DNA of 64,000 bases from Sulfitobacter sp. M05. GTDB lineage: Bacteria > Pseudomonadota > Alphaproteobacteria > Rhodobacterales > Rhodobacteraceae. The stretch covers positions 992,001-1,056,000 of the forward strand of contig NZ_JABEDH010000002.1 of assembly GCF_029285175.1 (NCBI RefSeq). Reading direction: 5' to 3'. The notes beneath the pieces were generated by a model. That model was not told the DNA's origin and did not search any database. It was given only the letters and a program-made list of their open reading frames with translations. The position numbers and the translations under genes are program-made. This document shows positions 63,777 through 64,000 of the stretch, one piece after another (positions within the stretch are counted from its first letter, which is position 1; each line of letters opens with the position of its first letter).

Positions 63777-64000
63777 TCAGCCCTTGGCGGCTTCGATCTT
63801 GTCCTGCGTTTTGGTGTCAAAGTCCGAAGCGTCGTGACGTTCGTGCAGTTGCAGTGACAGGTCATCTCCAAAGGCCCGATTGACCATGCGCCCGCGTGTG
63901 GTGGCGGGACGGGCATCAATCGCTTCGGCCCACCGCATGACGTTTTTGTATGAGGTCACATCAAGGAATTCAGCCGCGGAATAGAGCCGGCCCAGCACCA
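63777..64000 (-). CDS. yghU: YghU-type glutathione S-transferase, C-terminal part (cut by window edge)
   Basis: The last 74 codons of a gene that continues past 64000. EFLDVTSYKNVMRWAEAIDA and the terminal LQLHERHDASDFDTKTQDKI match the helical C-terminal domain of YghU/YfcG-like glutathione-dependent disulphide-bond oxidoreductases. The N-terminal thioredoxin domain and any catalytic residues lie outside the window. Confidence 0.85.
   Translation of the reverse strand, partial: VLGRLYSAAEFLDVTSYKNVMRWAEAIDARPATTRGRMVNRAFGDDLSLQLHERHDASDFDTKTQDKIEAAKG

Noticed and set aside
1-64000. tRNA, rRNA, CRISPR arrays, transposases, prophage genes, riboswitches
   Set aside because: None recognised; the gaps between genes are short and no direct-repeat array or transposase-like protein was seen. 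A covariance-model scan would be needed to exclude small RNAs.

Overview
The window reads as chromosomal DNA of a marine alphaproteobacterium of the order Rhodobacterales (Roseobacter group). This is inferred from gene content and order: a DUF1674 (SDHAF4-like) protein beside rsmB, the run rsmB, heparinase-like, purH, lspA, DUF3035 lipoprotein and paired M16 peptidases, an ALDH16 next to deoC, and cytochrome-c-linked urate hydroxylase. Coding density is high, many genes overlap by ATGA, and no rRNA, tRNA, CRISPR array, insertion sequence or prophage was recognised. Species cannot be fixed from the sequence alone.

Region 1 (1-13.4 kb): an aldehyde dehydrogenase cut by the window edge, a divergent 1-Cys peroxiredoxin, an FkbM methyltransferase, then a leftward, interrupted ribosome-maturation cluster rbfA, truB, rpsO, pnp. 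rpsO and pnp, normally neighbours, are separated by about 4 kb carrying a VOC protein, a small protein, a glycine-amidinotransferase-like enzyme and a divergent amidase. An RTX protein, DUF1643, GNAT and DUF2233 genes are interleaved with the other members.

Region 2 (13.5-24.7 kb): mostly rightward housekeeping genes dapB, rsmB, a heparinase II/III-like gene, purH, lspA, a lipoprotein gene and two M16 peptidase genes (one with, one without the zinc motif), closed by a strong terminator.

Region 3 (24.7-35.8 kb): nucleoside and purine catabolism. Leftward genes are deoC, a two-domain ALDH16 and uraH. Rightward genes are a PuuE-UraD fusion, ureidoglycine aminohydrolase, ureidoglycolate lyase, an NCS2 permease and the membrane urate hydroxylase PuuD. 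Together they cover urate to glyoxylate except for the allantoate step. An exported rhodanese-fold protein lacking its catalytic cysteine, paired with a LysM membrane protein, sits in the middle.

Region 4 (35.9-48.6 kb): mutL-rmuC; a palindromic repeat on the rmuC stop codon; a four-gene unit (FAD amine oxidase, DUF1365, MFS, SDR) resembling the sigma-E/singlet-oxygen operon tied to furan fatty acids in Rhodobacter; then saccharopine dehydrogenase-like, GST and phosphatase genes, and a stand-alone molybdenum formate dehydrogenase catalytic subunit.

Region 5 (48.7-60.9 kb): the most system-like locus. A hybrid PAS histidine kinase and OmpR-type regulator lie divergent from a complete Liv-type ABC transporter (two ATPases, two permeases, binding protein) bracketed by two different acyl/aryl-CoA ligases, with a gamma-carbonic-anhydrase/PaaY-like protein at the end. 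It looks like a regulated uptake-and-CoA-activation module for an unidentified carboxylic acid. The last 3 kb hold a small exported protein, an Fbp-type iron permease without partners, a GNAT gene and the end of a YghU-type GST.
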